From Janthinobacterium sp. 61 (GTDB lineage: Bacteria > Pseudomonadota > Gammaproteobacteria > Burkholderiales > Burkholderiaceae_D): a stretch of 64,000 nt of DNA. Within the stretch, counting starts at the first letter, position 1. Each line of letters opens with the position of its first letter. Shown here piece after piece: positions 24,043 to 32,520 of this stretch. The notes under the pieces are model-generated. The model was not told the origin of the DNA. It ran no database searches and worked only from the letters and a program-made list of their open reading frames with translations. The translations under genes and the position numbers were made by a program. The stretch is from assembly GCF_002846335.1 (NCBI RefSeq), contig NZ_PJMQ01000001.1, positions 744,001-808,000 on the forward strand, given 5' to 3'.

Positions 24043-24948
24043 ATGAGCGCAAACATCGTTTTTATCGGCCTCGGCAACATGGGGCTGCCCATGGCGCAGA
24101 ACCTGGTGCGCGCCGGCCATGCGGTCACGGGCTTTGACTTGCTGCCGGCCAGCGTACGGCAGTTTGCCGATGGCGGCGGCCTGGTGTCTGATGACCAGGC
24201 GGCGGCGATCCAGGCGGCCGACATCGTCATTACCATGTTGCCTGCCAGCCGCCACGTGCTGGGTGCTTATTTGGGTAACCCTTTGGGTGGGACTGGCATT
24301 CTGGCGCAGGCGCGGCCCGGCACCCTGCTGATCGACTGTTCGACGATTTCCACCGAAGCAGCGCGCCAGGTGGGCCGCGCTGCGCAGGAGAAGGGCATGC
24401 CCATGCTGGATGCGCCCGTCTCGGGCGGCACGGCGGGCGCCACCAACGGCACCCTGACCTTCATGGTGGGCGGCGAAGAGTCCGCGCTGGCGGCGGCGCG
24501 ACCCTACCTGGAGATCATGGGCAAGGCGATTTTCCACGCGGGCGGCTCGGGTTGCGGCCAGACGGTCAAGATCTGCAACAACATGCTGCTGGGCATACTC
24601 ATGATCGGCACCAGCGAAGCGATACGCCTGGGCGTGGCCAATGGCCTGGACCCGAAGGTGGTGTCGGACGTGATGGCGAAAAGCTCGGGCCGCAATTGGA
24701 CCCTGGAAGTGTACAACCCGTGCCCCGGCGTGGCGGAGAACGTGCCCGCGTCGCGCGGCTACACGGGCGGCTTCGGCGTCGACCTGATGCTGAAAGACCT
24801 GGGCCTGGCCGTGGAAAGCGCGCTGGCCAGCGGCGCGAGCGTGCCGCTGGGCGCCCTGTCGCGCAATTTATATAGTGTGCACAGCAAGGCGGGAGCGGGC
24901 GCGCTGGATTTTTCCAGCATTTATCAACTGCTGGGGGAAAAAGCTTAA
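24043..24948 (+). CDS. mmsB: 3-hydroxyisobutyrate dehydrogenase
   Basis: A 301-residue NAD-dependent beta-hydroxyacid dehydrogenase that makes methylmalonate semialdehyde, the substrate of the adjacent MmsA. It has the Rossmann start VFIGLGNMGLPMAQNL, the family signature with conserved PVSGGTAGATNGTL and the catalytic-lysine region GCGQTVKICNNMLLG. ATG 24043 is preferred to the GTG at 24040, with AAGGGG five bases upstream. The stop codon lies within the stop codon of the convergent DUF1090 gene (three shared bases). Confidence 0.93.
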   Translation: MSANIVFIGLGNMGLPMAQNLVRAGHAVTGFDLLPASVRQFADGGGLVSDDQAAAIQAADIVITMLPASRHVLGAYLGNPLGGTGILAQARPGTLLIDCSTISTEAARQVGRAAQEKGMPMLDAPVSGGTAGATNGTLTFMVGGEESALAAARPYLEIMGKAIFHAGGSGCGQTVKICNNMLLGILMIGTSEAIRLGVANGLDPKVVSDVMAKSSGRNWTLEVYNPCPGVAENVPASRGYTGGFGVDLMLKDLGLAVESALASGASVPLGALSRNLYSVHSKAGAGALDFSSIYQLLGEKA

Positions 24949-25337
24949 GGCTGTTGTGCCTGCAGGGCGGCCAGATCCGCCCTGGCTTTTTCCAGCTTCC
25001 CTTCCAGCTTGGCGATCTTTTTCGGCTGCTTGTTCGCTTCCTGGGCCAGGCGCAGCGAACGCTCCGTCTGGTTCACCTTCGCCTGCGCCTTCAGCACCTT
25101 CTTGTTGTGACGTTCGACCAGCATGTTGTCGCGGCAGTGGGCGTTGACTTCGTCGAGCGCGCGCGTGAGGCCCGCGACCTTGTCGGACAAGCCCTGTTCC
25201 TGCGCCTGGCGCAATTCGCTGCGGATGCTTTCGCGCTTGGCGGCGCAGCCCGTCAGTTGGGTGTCGGCGGCGCTGGCAGTGGCGCTGGCGGCGAGGGCGA
25301 CGAGCAAGGTCAAGGCGGTTTTCGATAGGCGATTCAT
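24945..25337 (-). CDS. DUF1090-family exported protein
   Basis: A 130-residue envelope protein of the DUF1090 (YqjC-like) family. It has a signal peptide (cleavage near ATASA, residues 19-23), a conserved cysteine early in the mature part (LTGCAAKRESIRSEL) and then a long coiled-coil of heptads rich in Lys, Glu and Ala. Function is unknown. Its stop codon overlaps that of mmsB by three bases on the other strand, so the two transcripts collide. It is the only gene reading left here, opposite the valine operon and the Sel1 genes. Confidence 0.8.
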   Translation of the reverse strand: MNRLSKTALTLLVALAASATASAADTQLTGCAAKRESIRSELRQAQEQGLSDKVAGLTRALDEVNAHCRDNMLVERHNKKVLKAQAKVNQTERSLRLAQEANKQPKKIAKLEGKLEKARADLAALQAQQP

Positions 25338-25473
25338 GGCGTTCCTGGGGAGGTTGGTTTAGTTGATGCAATGTAAGCCTGCCGGCGTACCCTGTCAAAC
25401 TTCCCGTGCAGTGCGCGCCTCCCGTGCGGGGCATCGGCTACCATGCGTATTTTCTTCCTCCCGACTCCCTCGC

Positions 25474-26310
25474 ATGCACAAGAATTTGATTCCGCTGGCG
25501 CTGTTGCTGCCGCTGGCAGTCCTGGCGCAAACTTCCCCCACTTTGCTCGACCTGCAGTTGCTGGCCATCGAAGCGCGTGCCGATGCGCCGGCCAGGGACC
25601 CGGCCAATATCGCCGCATTTGCCGAGACACGGCGTGCTGCCGAAGCGGGCGATGTGGTAGCGCAGCTGGAACTGGCACGCAAGCTACAGCTGGGCGTCGG
25701 TGCGCCGCAAAGCACGGCGCAGTCGATGGCCTGGCTGCGCAAGTCGGCCGAAGGCGGCTATGCGCCGGCACAAGGAGACATGGGACTGGCCTATACCGTA
25801 GGCGGCAAGGTGCCCATCGACCGCGTGCAGGGCGAGTACTGGCTGCGCAAGGGCGTAGCGCAAGGCGACGTACTGGCGCAAACGATTCTGGCGCTGGAGT
25901 TCATCGACGGCGGCAGCAGTGCCGAAGAACAGGCGCTGGCCATCATCTGGCTGAAGGCGGCGGCAGAGCAGCACTTTGTTCCTGCCTACAATGCGCTGGG
26001 CGAGCGCCTGATGCGGGTGGCCACGGACGATGAACAGCGCAGCGAGGCCTTCGCCTGGTATGAAAAGTCGGCGCGTGAAACGGATCCGGCGGGCATGCGC
26101 AACCTGGCCCGCGCGCACGAGCTGGGCCTGGGTGTGAAACAGTCGGACAAGTGGGCGCTGACCTGGTATGAACGGGCCGGATGGAGCGGCGACCTGCCCG
26201 CCATGCGGCGCATGATTGACGTGTATGTCAAAGGCGAACTGGGACAACAGGCGAATGCCGAGGACGCCGCCGAATGGCGCGGCAAGCTGGCTGAGAAGGA
26301 AAAGAAATGA
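25474..26310 (+). CDS. Secreted Sel1-repeat protein, first of a tandem pair
   Basis: A 278-residue protein with a signal peptide (MHKNLIPLALLLPLAVLAQ) and Sel1-type helical repeats, for example VAQLELARKLQLGVG, AMAWLRKSAEGGYAPAQGDMGLAYTVG and EYWLRKGVAQGDVLAQ. Sel1 units usually bind other proteins in the periplasm or the cytosol. The next gene is a paralogue and overlaps it by ATGA, so the pair is cotranscribed and probably arose by tandem duplication. No ribosome site is strong at this start. Confidence 0.85.
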   Translation: MHKNLIPLALLLPLAVLAQTSPTLLDLQLLAIEARADAPARDPANIAAFAETRRAAEAGDVVAQLELARKLQLGVGAPQSTAQSMAWLRKSAEGGYAPAQGDMGLAYTVGGKVPIDRVQGEYWLRKGVAQGDVLAQTILALEFIDGGSSAEEQALAIIWLKAAAEQHFVPAYNALGERLMRVATDDEQRSEAFAWYEKSARETDPAGMRNLARAHELGLGVKQSDKWALTWYERAGWSGDLPAMRRMIDVYVKGELGQQANAEDAAEWRGKLAEKEKK

Positions 26311-27308
26311 AGACTATCCTGTTCATCTTGAGCCTGACGCTGGCGCAGCCCGTGCTGGCGCAGCAGGCGTCCACCAAAGCACCGCGCCAGCATCCGGCGC
26401 TGGCCGAATTCGATATGTCCGGCCTCGATGACATGCGCGCGCGCGTGCAGGCCGTGATCAACCGCCCAGCCGACCTGTCGCCGGACAAGGTCGCCGCCTT
26501 CGAGAAGGCGCGTATCGCTGCCGAAGGGGGCGACACGGTCGCCCAGCTGGACCTGGCGCAACTGCTGCACGAAGGCGAGGGCACGCCGCGCGACCGCGAC
26601 CTGGGTCTGGCGTGGATGCAGAAATCGGCGGAAGGCGGTTATGGTCCGGCGCAGGCTTTCCTGGGCGTGGCGTACACGCTGGGCCAGGGCATGGCAATCG
26701 ACCGCAAGCTGGGCGAATACTGGTCGCGCAAGGGTGCAGCGCAAGGCGTGGAGCTGGCCAATTTCACGCTGGCCATGCACTTCGAAAACATCCGCAGCAG
26801 CGTGGAAGAACAGGCGCACGCGCTGCACTGGCTGAAGTTTTACGCCGAAAAGGGCTTCATCCCCGCCTACAATGAAATCGGCTACCGGCTGATGATGACG
26901 GCGCACGATGACGCGCAACGCAAGGAAGCATTTGGCTGGTACATGCAGGCGGCCAAGGTGCTCGACCCGCCCGGCTTGAACAATGTGGCCTACTCGTACG
27001 AAGTGGGGCAGGGCGTGCCGCAGAGCGACGAGGCGGCTTTGGGCTGGTACGAAATGGCTGCCATCGCGAAAAGTCCACCGGGCCAGACGGGCTTCGCGCG
27101 CCTGCTGGAGCAGGGCCGTGGCGGACCCACCCGGCAGGGGCCGGCGCCAGCGCCGTTCACGCTGTACCTGCTGGCCGCGAAGCAGGGCGACGTGGAAGCC
27201 ATGGAACGGCTGGTCAAGGTGTACGCTAAGGGCGAACTGGGACAGCTGGCCGATCCCGCGCAGGCGGCGCTGTGGCGTGAAAAGCTCAGACTGGCCAAGA
27301 CCCCCTGA
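26307..27308 (+). CDS. Secreted Sel1-repeat protein, second of a tandem pair
   Basis: A 333-residue paralogue of the preceding gene with its own signal peptide (MKTILFILSLTLAQPVLAQ) and Sel1 repeats (AQLDLAQLLHEGEGTPRDRDLGLAWMQKSAEGGYGPAQAFLGVAYTLGQG). It has an extra ~50 residues including a Pro/Ala-rich loop (GPAPAPFTLYLLAAKQG). Translationally coupled to the first by a 4-bp overlap. The shared architecture suggests the two form one assembly in the periplasm, which is inference. Confidence 0.85.
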   Translation: MKTILFILSLTLAQPVLAQQASTKAPRQHPALAEFDMSGLDDMRARVQAVINRPADLSPDKVAAFEKARIAAEGGDTVAQLDLAQLLHEGEGTPRDRDLGLAWMQKSAEGGYGPAQAFLGVAYTLGQGMAIDRKLGEYWSRKGAAQGVELANFTLAMHFENIRSSVEEQAHALHWLKFYAEKGFIPAYNEIGYRLMMTAHDDAQRKEAFGWYMQAAKVLDPPGLNNVAYSYEVGQGVPQSDEAALGWYEMAAIAKSPPGQTGFARLLEQGRGGPTRQGPAPAPFTLYLLAAKQGDVEAMERLVKVYAKGELGQLADPAQAALWREKLRLAKTP

Positions 27309-27344
27309 CTGGGCATGACGGAGTGGGGGCGGCATGCTATCATC

Positions 27345-27362
27345 ATTGTTATCGATAACAAT
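27345..27362. promoter_or_regulatory. 18-bp palindromic operator before the epimerase gene
   Basis: ATTGTTATCGATAACAAT is a perfect palindrome ending 14 bp before the epimerase ATG. A central CG in a 14-20 bp dyad is typical of LacI-family operators; the LacI gene at 31432-32520 is the nearest candidate regulator. Confidence 0.7.
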
Positions 27363-27376
27363 ATGAAGAGACATTC

Positions 27377-28591
27377 ATGAATCCCGATTTCCGCTCCAGG
27401 GAAATGCTCGAAAAGCATATCCTGCACACAATGCACTTTTATCACCCGCGCGCCATCGATGCGAGCGGCGGCTTTTATCACTTCTTCCGCGATGACGGCA
27501 CGGTGTATGACGCCAGCACGCGCCACCTGGTCAGCAGTACGCGCTTCATCTTCAATTACGCCATGGCTTACCGCCGTTTCGGCGACGACGATTACCAGGC
27601 GGCCCTGCGCCACGGCGTGGCCTTTTTGCGCGACGTGCACCGCGATCCGGTCACGGGCGGCTATGCCTGGCAACTGAAATGGCAAGACGGCGGCAAGACG
27701 GTGGAAGACGGCGCCAACCACTGCTACGGCCTGGCCTTCGTGCTGCTCGCGTATGCGCACGCCTTGCAAGCGGGTATGCAGGAAGCACGCGCGTATCTGG
27801 ACGAGACGTTCGAACTGATGGAGCAGCGCTTCTGGCTGCCCGAACACGGCCTGTATGCGGACGTGGCCAGCGCCGACTGGGCCACCCTTGACGGCTACCG
27901 GGGCCAGAATGCCAATATGCACGCCTGCGAAGCCATGCTGGCCGCGTTCGAGGCGACGGGCGAAGCGCGCTACCTGCACCGCGCAGAAACCCTGGCACAC
28001 AATATCACCGTGCGCCAGGCCGGCCTGGCCAATGGCATGATCTGGGAGCACTACAAGTCCGACTGGTCGATCGACTGGGACTACAACCTGCACGACAAGA
28101 GCAATATCTTCCGCCCTTGGGGCTACCAGCCCGGCCACTTCACGGAATGGGCCAAGCTGCTGCTGATCATGGAGCGCCACGCCAAGTTCATGGCTGGCCC
28201 GTCCGACTGGCTGCTGCCGCGCGCGCGCGCCCTGTACGACACGGCGCTGGCCAAGGCCTGGGATGGCGTGCATGGCGGCATCCACTACGGCTTCGGCCCG
28301 CACGATGAAATCTGCGATGGCGACAAATACTTCTGGGTGCAGGCGGAAAGCTTTGCGGCCGCCGCCGTGCTGGCCGCGCGCACGGGCGACGACGCCTATT
28401 GGCGCAGCTACGACAAGATCTGGGACTACAGCTGGACGCATTTTGTCGACCATGAACACGGCGCCTGGTACCGCATTTTGACTCCGGAGAATCGCAAGAT
28501 CAGCGACGAGAAAAGCCCGGCCGGCAAGGTCGATTACCACACCATGGGCGCCTGCCATGAAGTGCTGAACGTGATTGGTGGTGCCGCATGA
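27377..28591 (+). CDS. AGE-family epimerase/isomerase, probable mannose isomerase
   Basis: A 404-residue alpha6/alpha6-barrel protein of the N-acylglucosamine 2-epimerase superfamily. The sequence HPRAIDASGGFYHFFRDDGTVYD and the conserved GANHCYGLAFVLLAYAHAL, GQNANMHACEAMLAA and ESFAAAAVL segments match the mannose/aldose-ketose isomerase branch (YihS-like), which interconverts mannose and fructose. It overlaps the kinase gene by ATGA, so the two would turn mannose into fructose 6-phosphate. A palindrome just upstream is the likely operator. Confidence 0.85.
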   Translation: MNPDFRSREMLEKHILHTMHFYHPRAIDASGGFYHFFRDDGTVYDASTRHLVSSTRFIFNYAMAYRRFGDDDYQAALRHGVAFLRDVHRDPVTGGYAWQLKWQDGGKTVEDGANHCYGLAFVLLAYAHALQAGMQEARAYLDETFELMEQRFWLPEHGLYADVASADWATLDGYRGQNANMHACEAMLAAFEATGEARYLHRAETLAHNITVRQAGLANGMIWEHYKSDWSIDWDYNLHDKSNIFRPWGYQPGHFTEWAKLLLIMERHAKFMAGPSDWLLPRARALYDTALAKAWDGVHGGIHYGFGPHDEICDGDKYFWVQAESFAAAAVLAARTGDDAYWRSYDKIWDYSWTHFVDHEHGAWYRILTPENRKISDEKSPAGKVDYHTMGACHEVLNVIGGAA

Positions 28592-29508
28592 GCGCCACTT
28601 TCCCTCCTTTTGTTTCAGCCGGCGAAGCGCTGACGGATATGCTGCGCACGGGCGCGGATACCTGGAGCAGCCAGGTGGGCGGCTCGACCTGGAACGTGGC
28701 GCGCGTGATGGCGCGCCTGGGCGTGCCCAGTGCCTTTGCCGGCGCCGTCAGCCTCGACGTCTTCGGCGATGCGCTGGCAGCGGCCACCAAAGCGTCGGGC
28801 CTGGACATGCGCTTCTTGCAGCGCTGTGCGAAGTCGCCGCTGCTGGCCATCGTGCACGAACTGCATCCACCCACGTATTACTTCATCGGCGACGACAGCG
28901 CCGACCTGCATTTCGACGCGGCGCTCTTGCCGGCCGGCTGGATGCAGGGGGCGCAATGGGTGCATTTCGGCGGCATCAGCCTGGCGCGCGAACCGCTGGC
29001 GGGCAAGCTGGTGGCGCTGGCGCAGGAACTCAAGGCGGCTGGCGTGAAAATCAGCTATGACCCGAATTTCCGCGTCATGATGGATGAGCGCTACGACGCC
29101 ACCCTGCGCCGCATGGTGGAACTGGCTGACGTCGTCAAAGTGTCGGACGAAGACCTGGCGGGTCTGTTTCGCCACGATGACATCGATGGCGCGTTTGCCG
29201 TGCTGCGCGGCTGGAATCCGCAAGCCACGTATCTGTATACGCGTGGCGCGCAGGGCGCCGCCCTGTACCAGGGCGAACAGACATGGCAGGCGGCGCCGCC
29301 CGTCATCGAGGTGGTCGACTCGGTGGGGGCGGGCGACGCCAGCATCGGCGGCTTGCTGTATAGCCTGATGTACCGGCCCGATGCCGATGGTGGCCAGCAC
29401 TTGCGCTTCGCCGTCGCGGCCGGGGCGGGCGCCTGCCTGGCCGCTGGCGGCTCGCCGCCCTCCGTGCAATTGGTGGAATCGTTGCTGGAGCGCACTATAT
29501 TGGGATGA
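28588..29508 (+). CDS. PfkB-family carbohydrate kinase, probable fructokinase
   Basis: A 306-residue ribokinase-fold sugar kinase. It carries the N-terminal PfkB motif GGSTWNVARVMARLG and the C-terminal signature VVDSVGAGDASIGGLL with the catalytic Asp in GAGD. Its coupling by ATGA to the epimerase supports fructose as the substrate. No own promoter is needed. Other hexose or ketose substrates remain possible. Confidence 0.87.
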   Translation: MSATFPPFVSAGEALTDMLRTGADTWSSQVGGSTWNVARVMARLGVPSAFAGAVSLDVFGDALAAATKASGLDMRFLQRCAKSPLLAIVHELHPPTYYFIGDDSADLHFDAALLPAGWMQGAQWVHFGGISLAREPLAGKLVALAQELKAAGVKISYDPNFRVMMDERYDATLRRMVELADVVKVSDEDLAGLFRHDDIDGAFAVLRGWNPQATYLYTRGAQGAALYQGEQTWQAAPPVIEVVDSVGAGDASIGGLLYSLMYRPDADGGQHLRFAVAAGAGACLAAGGSPPSVQLVESLLERTILG

Positions 29509-29593
29509 TGTGGGCATGGTGTGTGTATTCAGCAGCGCCAGTGCGCCCTTCTTGCAATAAAAGGCGTAAGATTTGCTTTCTTGCCATGTCAAG

Positions 29594-29632
29594 AGCCTGT
29601 CCCTGGAGCGCATTCATCTGCGGGGACAGGCT
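29594..29632. repeat. Inverted repeat in the region before the diguanylate cyclase
   Basis: Arms AGCCTGTCCC and GGGACAGGCT are perfect complements separated by 19 bases. No T run follows. The surrounding 231-bp gap (29509-29739) shows no gene; the repeat may be a leader structure of the cyclase gene or a terminator of the kinase gene. Confidence 0.5.
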
Positions 29633-29739
29633 GCAAGTCATGCGCTGAAAAATATGCCGTTCCTCCCAGTGCCATGCATGGCGCTACCTGGCCGGATCTG
29701 TGCGCTTTACAGAGCATGGGCGCTGAGAAGGAAGTCCGC

Positions 29740-31380
29740 ATGCATAAGGTCCGGAAATTTTTCAATCCCAGGAGCTTCAAATTCAAGATGGCTGTGCTTG
29801 TGGGCGTGCTGGTGCTGTGCGCGACGGGTTCTGTTGCGCTCACATCGCTCTCTGTCGCGCAAGGGCAGATGGCATCCGTCATCGGCAATCAGCAATATGC
29901 CTTGCTGGCCAGCGCGGCCGCATATATCGACGACGATTTGAATGCGAAGAAAGCACTGCTCAGGGTGCTGGCGGAAGGGCTACCCGCGGACGTGGTTGAA
30001 CATCCGCAGCGCATGCAGGCATTTATTGAAAATCATCCAAGCCTGCGCGAGGAATTTTTCAATCTCGTCGCCTTTGATGCTACGGGAAAATTGATTGCCA
30101 GCATGAATGACCGGAGCGTGGTCGGCAAGCTCAATTTCGCCACGCGTGACTACTTTATCGATACCGTCAAATTCAGGGAGGGCGTGATATCGCGTCCATT
30201 CAGGAGCATGCTGTCGGGCAAGCCCATCGTGCTGGTAACCGAACCGATCTATGACGAAGCCGGTCAATTGCGGTATATCATCGCTGCCGGTATCAATTTG
30301 CAAAGCCCCACATTTTTCGGCCAGTGGGAGCAGCTCAAGCCGGGCAAGAGCGGCTATCTGTTCATGTTGACCCACGACGGCACGATCCTCCACCATCCTG
30401 ACCCGGCGCGCGTCCTGAAGCGGGTGAGTGAGGAAAAGGGTGGGGCGACGCCTTCCACCGTGGCTGCATTGCGTGGATTCGACGGCTGGATGCAGGGTAA
30501 AACCAAGCTGGGCGTGCAGGCAATTATCACGTACAAGCATTTGCGCGCGGCAGATTGGATCATCGGCGCCGTCTACCCTGAAAGCGAGGCATTCACGCCG
30601 ATCACCGATATTTATGCCAAAGTCATCATTGCTTCGTCAGGCGTCGCCTTGCTGGCCAGTTGTGCCGGCTGGTTCGCGGTGCTGCTGCTCTTGCGCCCCT
30701 TGGGCGATCTGGGCCGACATGTGGCGAACATACGCTCAGGCAATGCCGATATTGAGGTTTTTGATATCGCCCGCAAAGACGAATTCGGAAAGCTGAGCCG
30801 TGCATTCTATGCGCTGTCGCTGCAGAGGGAGGCTGCGGAGAGCAACCTCGCTGCTTTGGCGCGCACTGACATGCTGACCGGCCTGCACAACAGGCGCATG
30901 TTTGACGAGGCGCTGGCTGGGGCATTGACGCGTGCCCGGCGCGCTGGTACGGGCCTGGCGCTGGCTTATCTGGATATCGATTATTTTAAATCAATAAATG
31001 ACACATATGGGCATGGCATCGGCGACCTGGTATTGATTGAATTTGCCAAACGGCTCAAGGCTTGCGTCCGGGCCTCGGACACGGTGGCGCGCCTTGCAGG
31101 CGATGAGTTTGTGATCATTTTTGAACAACTGACGGATCAGTCCGAACTCGCGATACTGGGCAAGAAAATCGTGCAAGAGATGGTTGTGCGCTTTGATTGC
31201 AGCGGTATCGGTCTGCATGTCGCCACCAGTGTCGGCCTGGCGTTCTGCGCCCGGGGCGACACGACGGAAGGGGCTTTATTGACGGCGGCCGATACGGCGC
31301 TCTACAAGGCAAAAAGCGCTGGCCGCAACGGTTATGCCATCACTTCGGTCGGCAGCCTCGCCTTGACCGAGGCGCTGTAG
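29740..31380 (+). CDS. Membrane diguanylate cyclase with dCACHE-type sensor
   Basis: A 546-residue inner-membrane enzyme making c-di-GMP from GTP. It has two membrane segments (about residues 15-37 and 295-325) around a periplasmic dCACHE-like sensor, a HAMP-like linker, then the GGDEF domain starting at ARTDMLTGLHNRRMF. The signature is AGDEF (residues 453-457), an active variant, with the inhibitory RXXD site RASD (444-447) five residues upstream, so product feedback is likely. Start at 29740 follows AAGGAAG; an ATG at 29716 is an alternative. The ligand of the sensor is unknown. Confidence 0.88.
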   Translation: MHKVRKFFNPRSFKFKMAVLVGVLVLCATGSVALTSLSVAQGQMASVIGNQQYALLASAAAYIDDDLNAKKALLRVLAEGLPADVVEHPQRMQAFIENHPSLREEFFNLVAFDATGKLIASMNDRSVVGKLNFATRDYFIDTVKFREGVISRPFRSMLSGKPIVLVTEPIYDEAGQLRYIIAAGINLQSPTFFGQWEQLKPGKSGYLFMLTHDGTILHHPDPARVLKRVSEEKGGATPSTVAALRGFDGWMQGKTKLGVQAIITYKHLRAADWIIGAVYPESEAFTPITDIYAKVIIASSGVALLASCAGWFAVLLLLRPLGDLGRHVANIRSGNADIEVFDIARKDEFGKLSRAFYALSLQREAAESNLAALARTDMLTGLHNRRMFDEALAGALTRARRAGTGLALAYLDIDYFKSINDTYGHGIGDLVLIEFAKRLKACVRASDTVARLAGDEFVIIFEQLTDQSELAILGKKIVQEMVVRFDCSGIGLHVATSVGLAFCARGDTTEGALLTAADTALYKAKSAGRNGYAITSVGSLALTEAL

Positions 31381-31431
31381 GGGCGGGTGCGCCGGCAAGG
31401 CGAGTGACTGGCATCGCCTGTTCTGGCAGCG

Positions 31432-32520
31432 TCAAGGCCTGCGCTGGTCTTTTTCCGCCGGCGGCGCAAATCTACCCGACGATGCCCGCTCTACCAGGGT
31501 AAATTCCATCAAGCGATGGGTGGCCGGCATGGTTTCCCCCGCGCGGCGCTGGCGTATCTCATCGATGACGAGATTGACGGCGGCGCGCGCCATGTCGGCA
31601 ATGGGCTGGTGGATGGTGGTCAGCTCGGGCCAGACGGTGCTGGCGACGGGTGTGTCGTCGAAGCCGCACACGCTCAATTGCGCCGGTACCTGCAAGCCCA
31701 TGCCGTGCGCCACGGCCAGGGTGGCGGCCGCCATGTCGTCGTTGCTGGCGAAGATGGCGCTGGGGTACGGTTGTTGCGCCAGCAACTGGCGTGCCGCGTC
31801 GAGACCCGAACGATAGGTAAAGTAACCTTGCGCCACCCTGTGCGGCGGCACCTGCAAGCCCGCTTCCCGCATGGCGTCCTCGAAGGCCTGGCGGCGTAGC
31901 AGGGCGGGCGTATGCGCCGGATCGCCTTCGATGAAGCCGATGTCGCGGTGGCCCAGCGCGAGCAGATGGCGCGTCATGGCCAGCGCGCCTTCGTAGTCGT
32001 CGATGCGCACGGCCGACACATCGGGCGAGGGGCGCGCCGTGGCAACGGCGATGGCGGGGATACCCATCTGATTCAGCTGCGCCAGCACTGCGGGCGAATC
32101 GCACAGGGGCGGCGGCACCAGGATGCCATCCACGCCGGCCGCCACCAGGCAGGCGATGCCGGCGCGCTGGCTGTCCAGGTCTTCGCAGCGCTCGAGCAGC
32201 AGCTGGCCGCCGCCCTGACGGCATTGATCCATGGCGCCGACCAGGAATTCGCTGAGGAAGGCGGCGCTGGGGTTGCTGTACAGCAAGCCGATGCGGAGGG
32301 TGCCTGTGCGGGCCGCCCTGGCCGCCAGGTTGGGTTGATAGTGCAGGCTGGCGATCGCCGCCTCGACCTTGTCCCGCGTGGCCGTGCTGACGCTGGCGCG
32401 TCCGTTGATGACGCGCGATACCGTCATGGCCGACACGCCTGCCACGCGCGCCACGTCATGCACGGTCGCGCCGCTGGCGGTATCGGGGGCGGCGTGCGCC
32501 GCCTTATTCGAGGTGGCCAC
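31432..32520 (-). CDS. LacI-family transcriptional repressor
   Basis: A 362-residue regulator: helix-turn-helix TVHDVARVAGVSAMTVSRVINGR (residues 19-41), then a periplasmic-binding-like sugar domain (IGLLYSNPSAAFLSEFLVGAMDQ and ending with the KAIFASNDDMAA-like IFASNDDMAAATLAV). It overlaps the glucokinase-RpiR stop by 17 bases, so the two are cotranscribed leftward. The nearest LacI-type palindrome is before the epimerase gene at 27345. Sugar ligand not known, although the setting points to a hexose. Confidence 0.9.
   Translation of the reverse strand: MATSNKAAHAAPDTASGATVHDVARVAGVSAMTVSRVINGRASVSTATRDKVEAAIASLHYQPNLAARAARTGTLRIGLLYSNPSAAFLSEFLVGAMDQCRQGGGQLLLERCEDLDSQRAGIACLVAAGVDGILVPPPLCDSPAVLAQLNQMGIPAIAVATARPSPDVSAVRIDDYEGALAMTRHLLALGHRDIGFIEGDPAHTPALLRRQAFEDAMREAGLQVPPHRVAQGYFTYRSGLDAARQLLAQQPYPSAIFASNDDMAAATLAVAHGMGLQVPAQLSVCGFDDTPVASTVWPELTTIHQPIADMARAAVNLVIDEIRQRRAGETMPATHRLMEFTLVERASSGRFAPPAEKDQRRP

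Noticed and set aside
22582..24537. Large leftward open frame opposite mmsA and mmsB
   Set aside because: It is antisense to two clear enzymes, lacks a ribosome site and has no recognisable family; it results from the GC-rich codon pattern.
29509..29739. c-di-GMP riboswitch in the diguanylate cyclase leader
   Set aside because: Only a simple inverted repeat is visible; the conserved GEMM core was not found.
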